DNA of 64,000 bases, taken from CAVVFX01 sp963747535. Its GTDB lineage: Bacteria; Acidobacteriota; Terriglobia; Bryobacterales; Bryobacteraceae. A program made the position numbers and the translations under genes. How positions within the stretch are numbered: the stretch's first letter is position 1; every line of letters begins with the position of its first letter. Location: positions 496,001 to 560,000 of the forward strand of contig CAVVFX010000020.1 of assembly GCA_963747535.1 (NCBI GenBank), written 5' to 3'. The notes under the pieces were generated by a model. That model was not told where the DNA came from and ran no database searches. It saw only the letters and a list, made by a program, of their open reading frames with translations. Positions 45,917 to 54,560 of the stretch are shown piece by piece.

Positions 45917-46846
45917 TTAACATGAATCCGAATTCACTTTTTTTTGCCGCTCCATCCATTCAAGGGTGTCCTCCCAACCTAGAATCCCGGCAGTCGCGCC
46001 GAGTTGTTGAACCGACAGTGCTCCGGCCGCATTAGCGATCCTGGCGGCATCCTGGTGCGAAAGATTGCGCTGTAAAGCCGCAATATAGGCTCCCGAGAAG
46101 CAATCGCCCGCGCCGGTTGAATCGACGGCATTCACCCGGAATCCCGGCGACGCGAAGGTGAAATCATTCGAGAACACCTGGCAACCCCGCGGCCCAAGCT
46201 TAACGCAGACCGCCTTCGCGCCCGCCGAAAGCAGAGAACGCGCCGCGGTGTCTATCTCCTTCGAGCCGGTGAGCATGCGCGCCTCGTCCTCATTCACGAA
46301 CAGCAGATCGGTCGAAGGCAGGCTCGGGCCCAGCACCTTCATCCATTGGTTTTCGGTGTCCCATTGAGTATCCACGCTGGTGGTCATGCCTAGATCTTTA
46401 GCGCGCCGTAGAACCTCCGGCGCGGCGGTCCGCAGATGGGTCATGCGGAAGACGGCGGCCAAATGGAAATGATCCGCACCGCAGATCGGAAAGGCTGGAA
46501 AGGGCTCCGCGGCGGCCCCGAGTTGATACAACAGAGCCCGCTCGCCGGCCTGATTCACCAGCGAGATGGCGACCGAAGTCGGGGCACCGGTTCGCATGAG
46601 CCGGGAGGTATCCACGCCGGCCGACTGAAGTTTCGCAATCACTGCCTCAGCCGCGGCGTCGCGGCCGGCGAGCGTCACGACAAAGGTCGGGATCCCCAGC
46701 TTTCCCAAGGTATAAGAGGTGCTCCCCGCATTCCCGCCGAGTTGCTGGCTGATCGACTCGACCAGTGTAGTAGCCGCCCAGCGCAATTGCTCCACCGGCC
46801 GGGCAAGTACATCGAAAACCACGTTTCCGCAAACACAAACGCTCAT
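45917..46846 (-). CDS. PfkB-family carbohydrate kinase
   Basis: A ribokinase-like kinase of 309 residues. Features are the early substrate-site Gly pair (QLGGNAGSTSYTLGKLGIP), VDTQWDTEN, LLFVNEDEARMLTG and the C-terminal PfkB signature NAVDSTGAGDCFSGAYIAAL with the catalytic Asp. Length and motifs suit fructokinase, ribokinase, tagatose-6-phosphate kinase or adenosine-type substrates; sequence alone does not choose. It starts (46846) just past an inverted repeat and follows the glycosyltransferase gene in the same direction. Confidence 0.88.
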   Translation of the reverse strand: MSVCVCGNVVFDVLARPVEQLRWAATTLVESISQQLGGNAGSTSYTLGKLGIPTFVVTLAGRDAAAEAVIAKLQSAGVDTSRLMRTGAPTSVAISLVNQAGERALLYQLGAAAEPFPAFPICGADHFHLAAVFRMTHLRTAAPEVLRRAKDLGMTTSVDTQWDTENQWMKVLGPSLPSTDLLFVNEDEARMLTGSKEIDTAARSLLSAGAKAVCVKLGPRGCQVFSNDFTFASPGFRVNAVDSTGAGDCFSGAYIAALQRNLSHQDAARIANAAGALSVQQLGATAGILGWEDTLEWMERQKKVNSDSC

Positions 46847-46850
46847 AAGA

Positions 46851-46922
46851 GTTGTCAGTTATCAGTTGTCAGCTTAACGGCACAGCCCTCCGGCTGACAA
46901 CTGACAACTGATAACTGAAAAC
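46851..46922. repeat. Inverted repeat built from CTGAYAA units
   Basis: The left arm (46851-46873) and right arm (46893-46922) are reverse complements made of heptads such as CTGACAA, CTGATAA and CTGAAAA. It lies between the glycosyltransferase stop and the PfkB kinase start and could form a long hairpin in an mRNA spanning both genes. Confidence 0.7.
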
Positions 46923-46930
46923 TGACGACC

Positions 46931-47956
46931 TCACCCCACCAGTTCCCGATACACTGACCACGTGGCCGCGGCGGCCCGCTCCCAGGTGAATTCCTGGGCT
47001 CGCGCGAGGCCGCGGGCGGCCAGCGTCTGCCGCAGGCTCGAGTCACCGGCGAGTTTGAGCAGTGCCTGGGACAACTCTTTCTCACTCTCCGGATCCACCT
47101 GGACGGCCGCATCTCCGCAGACCTCCGGCATCGCCGACCGGTTCGAGGCGATCACCGGCACGCCGTTGGCCATGGCTTCCAGAATCGGAATCCCAAAGCC
47201 TTCGTCGAGCGAGGGAAACGCGAAGATGCCCGCGCGTCGATACAGGTCCGCCAAACGCTCGGCGCTAACGTGGTCCGCAACCTCGATGTCCGCGCGCCGC
47301 GGACTGTTTTCGATTTCGCGCAGAGTCTCTTCCACGCCGTATCCACGCCCGCCGGCCAGCACCAGACGCCAATCCGGCGGCAGCGACGCGAACGCCCGGA
47401 CCAGGCGCGCCGTATTCTTGCGCTTTTGAATCGACCCGACGCAGAGGACCAGAGGGTCTTTGACGGCGCTCACAGTCTGCGGCGAACGAACCCCGTGGGG
47501 AATCACGCAAATCCGCTCGGGATCGACACCCAGCAGCCGCTCTACCTCCTGCGCCGTGAAGCGCGAAACCGTGATGATCCGGTCCGCGGTTGCGGCGGCA
47601 TGCCGCGCCTGTGCCGTGAATCGCGCGCGGAACTCCGGTGTACTGTATTCGTGGCTCATCACGAACAGATCGTGGAAGGTCGCGACCTGCAGCGGCCAGC
47701 GCCGGGCCGGGAGACGCTGGTTCAGGCCATGAAATAGCGGACCGGGCCGCGGACCGCGTTCGAAAAGCGGCCATCGCCAGACATTGGTCTTGAGCGGCTG
47801 CGACAGTCCGCGGAAAAAACGATGCGGACGATAACAGAACAGAAAGCTGGCCTCGGGATGCGCGCGCACCATGCCGCTGAGTACCTCGTTCGAATACACC
47901 GCAACGCCGGTCGGATGGGGGTCGAGAGTATAAGTTGCGTCGGCGGCGATGAGCAC
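46931..47956 (-). CDS. Glycosyltransferase, GT4 family
   Basis: A GT-B-fold enzyme of 341 residues using a nucleotide sugar donor. The N-terminal acceptor domain begins ADATYTLDPHPTGVAVYSNEV. The donor-domain signature is DEGFGIPILEAMANGVPVIASNRSAMPEVCGDAA, with the E-x7-E pair that binds the sugar nucleotide and RDILGS-like LCVGSIQKRKNTARLVRAFAS. Typical of mannosyl- or glucosyltransferases acting on lipid-linked or extracellular glycans. Start is GTG 47956. Confidence 0.9.
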   Translation of the reverse strand: MLIAADATYTLDPHPTGVAVYSNEVLSGMVRAHPEASFLFCYRPHRFFRGLSQPLKTNVWRWPLFERGPRPGPLFHGLNQRLPARRWPLQVATFHDLFVMSHEYSTPEFRARFTAQARHAAATADRIITVSRFTAQEVERLLGVDPERICVIPHGVRSPQTVSAVKDPLVLCVGSIQKRKNTARLVRAFASLPPDWRLVLAGGRGYGVEETLREIENSPRRADIEVADHVSAERLADLYRRAGIFAFPSLDEGFGIPILEAMANGVPVIASNRSAMPEVCGDAAVQVDPESEKELSQALLKLAGDSSLRQTLAARGLARAQEFTWERAAAATWSVYRELVG

Positions 47957-47971
47957 AGTGGAAAGGGCTGC

Positions 47972-50284
47972 TCAGAGCGGCTGCATGGCTGCTTTGATCT
48001 TCTCCGCCAGTTGTGTTGCAGTGTAGGGCTTCTGCAGGAATCCTGCCAGGCCCACGCCGGCGAAACGTCCGGTAGTTTCCGCTTCACTGTGACCGGTCGA
48101 AAGAATTACCGGAACGTTGGGCTGAATTGCTTTTAGGCGCTTGAAGGTTTCCTCGCCGCTCATCCCCGGCATGGTCACGTCGAGAATCACCAGGTTGATT
48201 TCGGCCGCAGTCTGCGAAAGGACCTCCAGAGCTTCCGCACCGCTCGAAGCCGCCAGAACCTGATAACCCGCCCGCTCCAATGCGCAGCGGGTGAGCGACA
48301 GAATCAGGGGCTCATCGTCGACGATCAGGATCGTGCCGGACCCGCGCAGGTCCCCTGGAAAAGTGGCCACCGGCTCTTCAACCGTCTTTTCGCTGATGGG
48401 CAGCAACACCAGAAAGCGGGTGCCCGTTCCCACCTGGCTCTCGACCCGCAGCAGACCATGGTAACTGGACACAATCCCGAGCACGGCGGAAAGTCCCAGC
48501 CCGCGGCCCGTGAATTTGGTTGTAAAGAAAGGCTCGAAAATACGAGCTTGCGTGGCGGAGTCCATACCGGTTCCGTTGTCGATGACTTCCACTGCTGCGT
48601 ACCTTCCCGGCGGAGGATGGGAACTGGGAAGGGTGCCGCGTAAGTCCTCTTCGGTCGCCGTCATAGCGAACGCCCGGACCGTCACTACCCCGGGCCGGTC
48701 CGTGGGAATCGACTCCGCGGCATTGAGCAGCAGATTCATGATGATCTGCTGAATCTGGGCTGGGTCTGCTTCAATGGCCGGCATCTCCGGCGCCAGTTCC
48801 AGATCGAGCCGCACGTGTCCCGGGAAACTGGACAGCACCAAACGGCTGATCTCCGGCACGAGTGTGGAGAGATCGATCGCGGTCAACACGAATCGTCCCT
48901 TACCCGCGTATGCCAGAAGTTGCCGCGTCAGGTCAGCTGCGCGTTCACTGGCCTGCACCATGCGCGTCAACAGCGGCCGCATCGGGCTATTCCCGGGAGT
49001 CATATCGAGACTCAAGCTGGCATTCCCCAGAATACCCGTCAGAAGATTATTGAAGTCGTGCGCGATTCCTCCGGCCAGCACGCCCAGGCTCTCCAGTTTC
49101 TGCGACTCGCGCAACTGCTCTTCCACCTGCTTGCGCTCGGTGATATTTTCCACGATCCCAAGAAAGTACACGCGATCCGAGCGCTCCCGCAGAATCGATG
49201 CATTCAGATTGGTCCAGAGCACCTTGCCCGACTTGGTGATGTACCGTTTCTCCATCTGGAAATGTTCGACCTGTCCGGTGATGAGCAGCTGCTGTTCACG
49301 CGAATAGAAACCCGTCGATTCCAGATCTTCCTGCGGCGTAATTTCAGTGACGGGGCGGTTTAACAGTTCCTCTTCGGAATATTCGAGCATCCGGCACATG
49401 CCATTGTTGACCCGAATAATTCTGGCATCCAAGTCAACGATAATCATGCCGACCGGGCTCTCGTCGAAAATCCGGCGGAAGTGTTCTTCGCTTTGTGCCA
49501 TGGCGATGGCCGCCCGCTTCTTTTCGGTGACATCGCGAATGAAGACCGACACGGATTCAGGCCCCGGGTAGGCGCTTAGTTCGAACCACATGCCGTCGGG
49601 TTCGGCCTGTCCGTCGAGTGCCAGGAAATCCTCCCTCTCCAGTGCATTCTGCAGGAGCGTGGCGCGAGACCCCGTAAAGACGCCCGGCAGCAGAGAATAG
49701 AAGTGCTCCCCCTTCATTGCGTCGGGTTCTTTGCCGGTCATCAGGGAAGCGCGCCGATTCGCGTCCAGGCATCGCCATTCGCGGTCGAAAGAGAAAAATG
49801 CGTCTCCGATGCGCGCCAGCAAATCGAGCAGACGCTGGTGCGACGACCGGGCTTCCGCTTCGGCACGGCGCGCCGCGCTCCAGTTGCGATGCATGGCGTC
49901 CGCCATCCAGACCAAGCCGGTGCCTACGAGAACGTTCAAGGCCAGATAATAGACCTTCATCACCCCTGACATCTGCATGTTGGGGTGTAGAAAAAGAAAA
50001 TATCCCACGCTCGTGCCGAGCAGCACTGCCATGAGTCCCGGACCTCGTCCCGCCAGGAGAGCTGCTCCGACCTGCGCGAGAGTAAAAAACAGCAGTGGCG
50101 TGATGGAGCCGATGACCGGATTCAGCGTGTAGCGAACCGCCGCGGCTAGCGCAACTAGCAGCACCGCCAGGCCGTAGCGTTTCAGCATCCCGCGAAATGG
50201 AATTAAATCTTCCAATACGACCAATTCTAGCTGACGCGGAGTTGGCAGATGCGTACGGTTCCTGACAAAACCCACATTTCGCAT
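47972..50284 (-). CDS. Hybrid sensor histidine kinase with DUF4118-type membrane domain, two PAS and a receiver
   Basis: A protein of 770 residues. The N-terminal membrane module (residues ~35-130; LAVLLVALAAAVRYTL, LLFFTLAQVGAALLAG, LMAVLLGTSVGYFLFLHP, YYLALNVLVGTGLVW) resembles the four-helix KdpD/DUF4118 domain. PAS domains lie at about 150-255 and 265-385. HisKA His409 is in LGVLAGGIAHDFNNLL. The HATPase has IIMNLLLNAAES and RGLGLSAVLG. A C-terminal receiver (ILIVDDEP, LVILDVTMPG) follows. The GGIAHDFNNLL motif marks the orphan hybrid-kinase group; phosphate probably passes to its own receiver. No partner regulator is adjacent. Confidence 0.92.
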   Translation of the reverse strand: MRNVGFVRNRTHLPTPRQLELVVLEDLIPFRGMLKRYGLAVLLVALAAAVRYTLNPVIGSITPLLFFTLAQVGAALLAGRGPGLMAVLLGTSVGYFLFLHPNMQMSGVMKVYYLALNVLVGTGLVWMADAMHRNWSAARRAEAEARSSHQRLLDLLARIGDAFFSFDREWRCLDANRRASLMTGKEPDAMKGEHFYSLLPGVFTGSRATLLQNALEREDFLALDGQAEPDGMWFELSAYPGPESVSVFIRDVTEKKRAAIAMAQSEEHFRRIFDESPVGMIIVDLDARIIRVNNGMCRMLEYSEEELLNRPVTEITPQEDLESTGFYSREQQLLITGQVEHFQMEKRYITKSGKVLWTNLNASILRERSDRVYFLGIVENITERKQVEEQLRESQKLESLGVLAGGIAHDFNNLLTGILGNASLSLDMTPGNSPMRPLLTRMVQASERAADLTRQLLAYAGKGRFVLTAIDLSTLVPEISRLVLSSFPGHVRLDLELAPEMPAIEADPAQIQQIIMNLLLNAAESIPTDRPGVVTVRAFAMTATEEDLRGTLPSSHPPPGRYAAVEVIDNGTGMDSATQARIFEPFFTTKFTGRGLGLSAVLGIVSSYHGLLRVESQVGTGTRFLVLLPISEKTVEEPVATFPGDLRGSGTILIVDDEPLILSLTRCALERAGYQVLAASSGAEALEVLSQTAAEINLVILDVTMPGMSGEETFKRLKAIQPNVPVILSTGHSEAETTGRFAGVGLAGFLQKPYTATQLAEKIKAAMQPL

Positions 50285-50482
50285 ACCAAAGACAACGTAG
50301 AGATACTTGCGTAGTAGCCGCTAAGCTGAACTTGTTGCTGATCGAAAGTGCTTGAAACGGTCCACCGTCTGTCTCCTGTTCTTGCGATCGCTCGTCCTTA
50401 CTTGCTCCTGGCGTCGCTCGTGTTGCGCAGGTCCGCTCCGCTCGGGTGGATCTGCGTGCGGCGTCAATGTTGCGGTAACTGA
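50285..50482. other. Intergenic gap with no recognised feature
   Basis: 198 bp between the hybrid kinase start and the PQQ dehydrogenase stop, both leftward. No convincing gene, hairpin or promoter is visible; a 71-codon frame on the plus strand lacks a ribosome binding site and shows no family pattern. Confidence 0.5.
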
Positions 50483-52015
50483 CTACGGTCTTTTATCCGG
50501 CAACGCCCAGGAGAACATCACTCCGCCGGCACTGGTAACCACGTACTGGCGCCCGTCAAGCTCATAAGAGATCGGCGAACTTTGCATTCCTGCGCCTTCG
50601 CCGGCGTGCCAGAGGGTGACGCCCTTCCCGGTGCTAAGCGCGATCACATTGCCCAAAGCGTCTCCCGTGAAGATCAGGCCCGATGCCGTGGTTAAGACAC
50701 CCGCTCCGGAGCCGTTCGGACCCAGTTCATGGCTCCAGCGGATTTTCCCGGTTTGATAATCGATGGCCTCCAGGACCCCCTTGCTCCATACATCGTAGTC
50801 CGCACCGGCCCATCCGAACGCGCCGTCGGCCGGCTTGGCAAAGTAGATCCCATAGCTGGGGTGCGCGTCCACGATGAAAAGTCCGGTCGCGGGGTCGAAG
50901 CTTGGAGAACGATAGTTGGTCATGCCGCCTTCATCGGGAGCGACCAGACGTCCATCGGGAGCGGGTTCCTTGGAGGGATTCGGAATCGGCCTTCCCTGCT
51001 TATCGACCCCAAGTGTCCAATTCACCGGACCGAAGGGCGCGGTCAGCAGATTCTCGCCGGTGACCCTGTCGAGGACGAAGAAGTAGCCGTTGCGCGAGGT
51101 CTGCATCAGCATTTTGCGGGGTCGCCCGTGGAAGTCGGCATCGACCAGGACGGGGGTTTCCACCGCGTCCCAATCGTGCGTATCGTGCGGTGAGGGTTGG
51201 AAGGCCCAGGTGAGCTTTCCCGTATCGGGATTCAGCGCGACGATGCTGCACGTGTACGGGTCGTCGCCCGGCCGGGTTTTGCCGTTCAGCACGGGTGTCG
51301 GATTTCCAGTACCCCAAAAGATGAGGTTGAGCGCAGGATCGTACGTTCCGGTCATCCACGTCATACCGCCGGAGGTTGCGCCGGGAGTGCCGACAGGAGG
51401 CGTGGCATCCCACTTCCACTGCGTTTTACCGGTTTCCGGATCGACCGAACGGAGATAGCCGGTGAGATTATCGAAGTCGCCCGACACGCCCACGATCACA
51501 TGATTGCGAACCACCAGCGGGGTCATGGTGGTCCAGTAGCCCTTCTTCGAGTCGGCCACGGCAATGTCCCAGCGCACCGCGCCGTCCTTCGCGTTGAGCG
51601 ATAGCAGATGGGCGTCCGGCGTCATGAAGTAGAGCCAGTTCTTGTACATGGCGACGCCGCGCGAACCGATGTGAAAACCTTTGTTCGGCGGATAAGTGTA
51701 GTGCCAGATCTGATGGCCGGAACGCGCGTCGACCGCCCAGACGTTGTCCGGAACCGTGATATACAGGATGCCGTTCACCAGTAGCGGCGAGCATTTGATG
51801 GCGTTGGTCTGGCCGGTCTGAAAGGCCCATGCGAGGCCGAGATTTCCGACGTTCTCCGGAGTGATCTGCGTCAGGGCGCTGTGGCGTCGGCCGGAGTAGT
51901 CGCCGTGGTATCCGGGCCAGCTGTCGGCAGGCGGATTGAGGAGCGCCGCGGGATCGAGATCCTGCCCCGATGCGGTGCAGGCCAGTGTCAATAAGCAGAG
52001 AAGAAGTGTTTTCAT
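50483..52015 (-). CDS. PQQ-dependent dehydrogenase (quinoprotein)
   Basis: A periplasmic eight-bladed beta-propeller enzyme of 510 residues with a signal peptide (LLLCLLTLACTASG). Propeller repeats such as VWAVDARSGHQIWHY, LLSLNAKDGAVRWD and LRSVDPETGKTQWKW are clear. PQQ and metal-site motifs are GTGNPTP with Asn, SPHDTHDWDAVETP with the catalytic Asp region, and a late GAGVLTTASGLIFTGD blade. It oxidises an alcohol, aldose or similar substrate and passes electrons to cytochrome c. The adjacent Cys pair of classical methanol dehydrogenases is absent. It stops the leftward operon, 13 bp after the diheme cytochrome gene. Confidence 0.9.
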   Translation of the reverse strand: MKTLLLCLLTLACTASGQDLDPAALLNPPADSWPGYHGDYSGRRHSALTQITPENVGNLGLAWAFQTGQTNAIKCSPLLVNGILYITVPDNVWAVDARSGHQIWHYTYPPNKGFHIGSRGVAMYKNWLYFMTPDAHLLSLNAKDGAVRWDIAVADSKKGYWTTMTPLVVRNHVIVGVSGDFDNLTGYLRSVDPETGKTQWKWDATPPVGTPGATSGGMTWMTGTYDPALNLIFWGTGNPTPVLNGKTRPGDDPYTCSIVALNPDTGKLTWAFQPSPHDTHDWDAVETPVLVDADFHGRPRKMLMQTSRNGYFFVLDRVTGENLLTAPFGPVNWTLGVDKQGRPIPNPSKEPAPDGRLVAPDEGGMTNYRSPSFDPATGLFIVDAHPSYGIYFAKPADGAFGWAGADYDVWSKGVLEAIDYQTGKIRWSHELGPNGSGAGVLTTASGLIFTGDALGNVIALSTGKGVTLWHAGEGAGMQSSPISYELDGRQYVVTSAGGVMFSWALPDKRP

Positions 52016-52028
52016 CTGACAAAAGGTC

Positions 52029-52775
52029 CTACTGCAACGTCTGCAAATATGCCATCAGGTTGTGGATATCGTCATCCGTATATTTCTCGAGCAGCGCCGC
52101 ATGAGCGTCGGCCGGCGAGTCGATCTGGTACTTCACTTTGGAAGCGGGAAACGATCGATACCAGCCGGATGCGTCCCGTACGGCAATATTGAATTCGTCC
52201 TGATAGGCAAGCTCACCGGCAACGGTCTCGCCCGAGGGCAGCGTGACGACGATTTTGCTTTTCGCGCCCTTCGGATACATCAGGCGCTCTTCCAGCTTCA
52301 GTCCTTGAAGACGTTTCGCGAGGCCGGCCAGATCGCCGGTGACGGAGTGGCACGAAGAACATTTACCGGTGCCATTGAAGTACTGTTTGCCGGCTTCGGC
52401 ATTTCCGGTCTGGAGATCGGAGACATCCACTCCGCGCCGCCCACCCTTCTGCGATTCGGCGAGGGTCTTTTGAGCATGGATAAAGGCGGCGAGCTCCGCG
52501 AGTTCCTGATCCGAAACCGTGAAACGGGGCATGCCATTCTGGGGGCGGCCGTTGCGCACGACCGGACCGATCTTGTCCCCGGCAACGTCTTCCGCCACCA
52601 GTTTGGAACGGGTCAGATCCGGGCCATCTTCACCGCCGCCGGCATCTCTGCCGTGGCAGAAGCCGCAGTCCTGCACGAATTTGGATGCACCGGCCGTGTC
52701 AGGTTTGGGGGCCTGCGCGAAAGCAACGGTCCCGAGCCAGGCGACAGCAGTGACCAATGGAAACAAACGAGCCAT
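52029..52775 (-). CDS. Diheme c-type cytochrome with a beta-rich insert
   Basis: An exported protein of 248 residues with a signal peptide (LVTAVAWLGTVAFA) and two CxxCH sites (C37-C40-H41 and C139-C142-H143). The first domain is a compact cytochrome c with a distal Met candidate in NGMPRF. The second has a roughly 50-residue insert (VTLPSGETVAGELAYQDEFNIAVRDA) that looks like a small Sm/SH3-like barrel before the closing helix (DDIHNLMAYLQTL). It is the likely electron acceptor of the PQQ enzyme encoded downstream. Start is ATG 52775. Confidence 0.9.
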   Translation of the reverse strand: MARLFPLVTAVAWLGTVAFAQAPKPDTAGASKFVQDCGFCHGRDAGGGEDGPDLTRSKLVAEDVAGDKIGPVVRNGRPQNGMPRFTVSDQELAELAAFIHAQKTLAESQKGGRRGVDVSDLQTGNAEAGKQYFNGTGKCSSCHSVTGDLAGLAKRLQGLKLEERLMYPKGAKSKIVVTLPSGETVAGELAYQDEFNIAVRDASGWYRSFPASKVKYQIDSPADAHAALLEKYTDDDIHNLMAYLQTLQ

Positions 52776-52798
52776 TGCCCGAGGTTAACACGCCGTCA

Positions 52799-52911
52799 GA
52801 GAATTCGGCCGCGCAGGCGAAACCGCCCGCGCCACTCTGGCCAGTCCAAATTTTGCGTTGGGTGGGGCAGGCGGTTTCGCCTGCCTCGGCCGCTGGCGGC
52901 CAAATTTTGCG
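52799..52911. repeat. Paired palindromic repeats between cytochrome genes
   Basis: GGCAGGCG-GTTT-CGCCTGCC (52866-52885) is a perfect 8-bp hairpin. An earlier partner in the opposite sense (GCAGGCGAAACCGCCC, 52813-52828) and the palindrome GGCCGC-TG-GCGGCC (about 52888-52901) are nearby, with direct copies of AAATTTTGCG at 52848-52857 and 52902-52911. It may attenuate or stabilise the mRNA between the two cytochromes. Confidence 0.75.
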
Positions 52912-52929
52912 AGCCTGCCTTCAGGGCAG

Positions 52930-53478
52930 TTACTCGAGGTCGGTGGCTTTGACTTCTTTGTTCGAGCCGGTGGCGGCCCATTTCAGCCACGCGATCAGAT
53001 CGGCGAGTTCCTGCGATGTGTAGTTCGCCTTGGCCGGCGGATGAGCCCACTTTTCGTTCTGCTTTTGCGACGAGATGTCGCCCGGCTTTACATCATACAG
53101 GACCGGCGGAATCTTGCTGAGATCGAAGATCTGAGCGCCGCCCGAACCTTCCTTCTGGATACCTGGGAAGGTACCGACGTCCTTGATTTTGTACTCCTGA
53201 ACGTAAGCTGTCATGGACATCTGTATGGTGGATACCAGGCCGCGCGGCCCGACGACCGAGGCCAGTTTCTTGATATCCGGTCCGACCGCCGTTCCGACAC
53301 CTCCGATTTCATGGCAGGTGCCGCAGGCTGTACCCTTCGGAGAGTTAAGAAACAATGCCTTCCCCCGCTCAATTTGCGGGGTCATAGGGCCGGCAGTCTT
53401 CACCTGGGCCAGTAGCACACCGCCCAGGAGGGCCAACCCAAAAGAGAGGGAGAGCCCGTAAAACCTTCTTTTTCGCAT
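52930..53478 (-). CDS. Monoheme c-type cytochrome
   Basis: A protein of 182 residues. ATG 53478 has GAGGTG upstream and begins a signal peptide (YGLSLSFGLALLGGVLLAQ). The heme site is C52-C55-H56 in TACGTCHEIGGVGTAVGPD. C-terminal helices NYTSQELADLIAWLKWA close the fold. It starts 5 bp after the hemH stop, so it is read in the same transcript as the heme biosynthesis genes. The intervening repeat (52799-52911) separates it from the next cytochrome gene. Confidence 0.9.
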   Translation of the reverse strand: MRKRRFYGLSLSFGLALLGGVLLAQVKTAGPMTPQIERGKALFLNSPKGTACGTCHEIGGVGTAVGPDIKKLASVVGPRGLVSTIQMSMTAYVQEYKIKDVGTFPGIQKEGSGGAQIFDLSKIPPVLYDVKPGDISSQKQNEKWAHPPAKANYTSQELADLIAWLKWAATGSNKEVKATDLE

Positions 53479-53483
53479 AATAA

Positions 53484-54560
53484 TCACCTCACTGCGACGC
53501 TCCTGCCACCGCACCCCTCAGTCATGGGGACTACCCCATGATCGCGGGCCATGGCAGCTAGAGCCTTCACCCAAACGGGATGGTCGTTCAGGCAGGGAAT
53601 CAGATTGAACCCGGCGCCACCCTCAGCCAGAAATGTTTGCTTACCGCGGATGCCGATCTCTTCAATGGTCTCCAGACAATCGACCGTAAACGCGGGGCAG
53701 ATTACTGTCAGCTTGCGCACTCCCGAGTGAGCCAGCCGCACGAGTTGGTCCTGCGTCGACGGCTCCAGCCACTTGTCTTTGCCGAGTCTGGATTGGAAGG
53801 ACAAGCTATAGGCTCCGGGAACCAGCCCGGCGACCGTGGCAAGACGGGCCACCGTAGCGATGCATTGCCGGCGGTAACACGTCTCATGAGCCTGCGCCGG
53901 CGTCTCGCAACAGTTTGGAACTTTGAGACAATGGCAGCCCGACGGATCAGCTTTCAGAATGTGCCGCTCGGGAATGCCGTGGAAGCTGAACAGAAAATGC
54001 TCATCGGGCCGGTGTTCGTGGGCCGGCGTCAGGTACGGCCTCGCCGCGGCCACCAGCGCGTCGATGTACTGCGGATGGTCAAAGTACGGAGGCACGACTT
54101 CCAGCGAAATCCAGGGAGCAGTTTCAGCCGCGACGTGAGCCACCTTCACCATCGCCGATTCGTAGCTCGCCATGGCATAGTGCGGAAACAACGGGATGAC
54201 CAGCAACCGCCGGACGCCGGCAATCGAGAGCTTCTGTATGGCTTCGGCAATTCCGGGTTTCTGGTACCGCATTGCGAGCCCGACGTGGATACCGAGGTTT
54301 TCCTGCAGTTGGGCCGCCAGCCGCATGCTGATCGTGACCAGCGGCGAGCCCTCTTTAGTCCAGATCTTCTGGTAGGCTTCCGCCGATTTCCTGGCGCGAA
54401 ATGGGGCAATGATTCCGTTGACCAGTGCGAAACGAACGAGGTAGGGCGCGTCGATCACGCGCGGGTCCATGAGGAACTCCCGTAAATAGCGGCGGACATC
54501 CGGCACGGCGGTGGAGTCGGGACTGCCGAGGTTGACCAGCAGGATGCCTTGTTTAGGCAT
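53484..54560 (-). CDS. hemH: Ferrochelatase
   Basis: Inserts Fe2+ into protoporphyrin IX, the last step of the protoporphyrin-dependent heme pathway. 358 residues. Begins GILLVNLGSPDS; RYLREFLMDPRVID; the active-site His lies in FSFHGIPERHI. A Cys-rich stretch (GCHCLKVPNCCETPAQAHETCYRRQC) follows, seen in several bacterial ferrochelatases and able in some to hold a [2Fe-2S] cluster. The C-terminal VICPAFTVDCLETIEEI block holds the second metal-site region. The start overlaps the hemY end by 8 bp. Confidence 0.95.
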   Translation of the reverse strand: MPKQGILLVNLGSPDSTAVPDVRRYLREFLMDPRVIDAPYLVRFALVNGIIAPFRARKSAEAYQKIWTKEGSPLVTISMRLAAQLQENLGIHVGLAMRYQKPGIAEAIQKLSIAGVRRLLVIPLFPHYAMASYESAMVKVAHVAAETAPWISLEVVPPYFDHPQYIDALVAAARPYLTPAHEHRPDEHFLFSFHGIPERHILKADPSGCHCLKVPNCCETPAQAHETCYRRQCIATVARLATVAGLVPGAYSLSFQSRLGKDKWLEPSTQDQLVRLAHSGVRKLTVICPAFTVDCLETIEEIGIRGKQTFLAEGGAGFNLIPCLNDHPVWVKALAAMARDHGVVPMTEGCGGRSVAVR

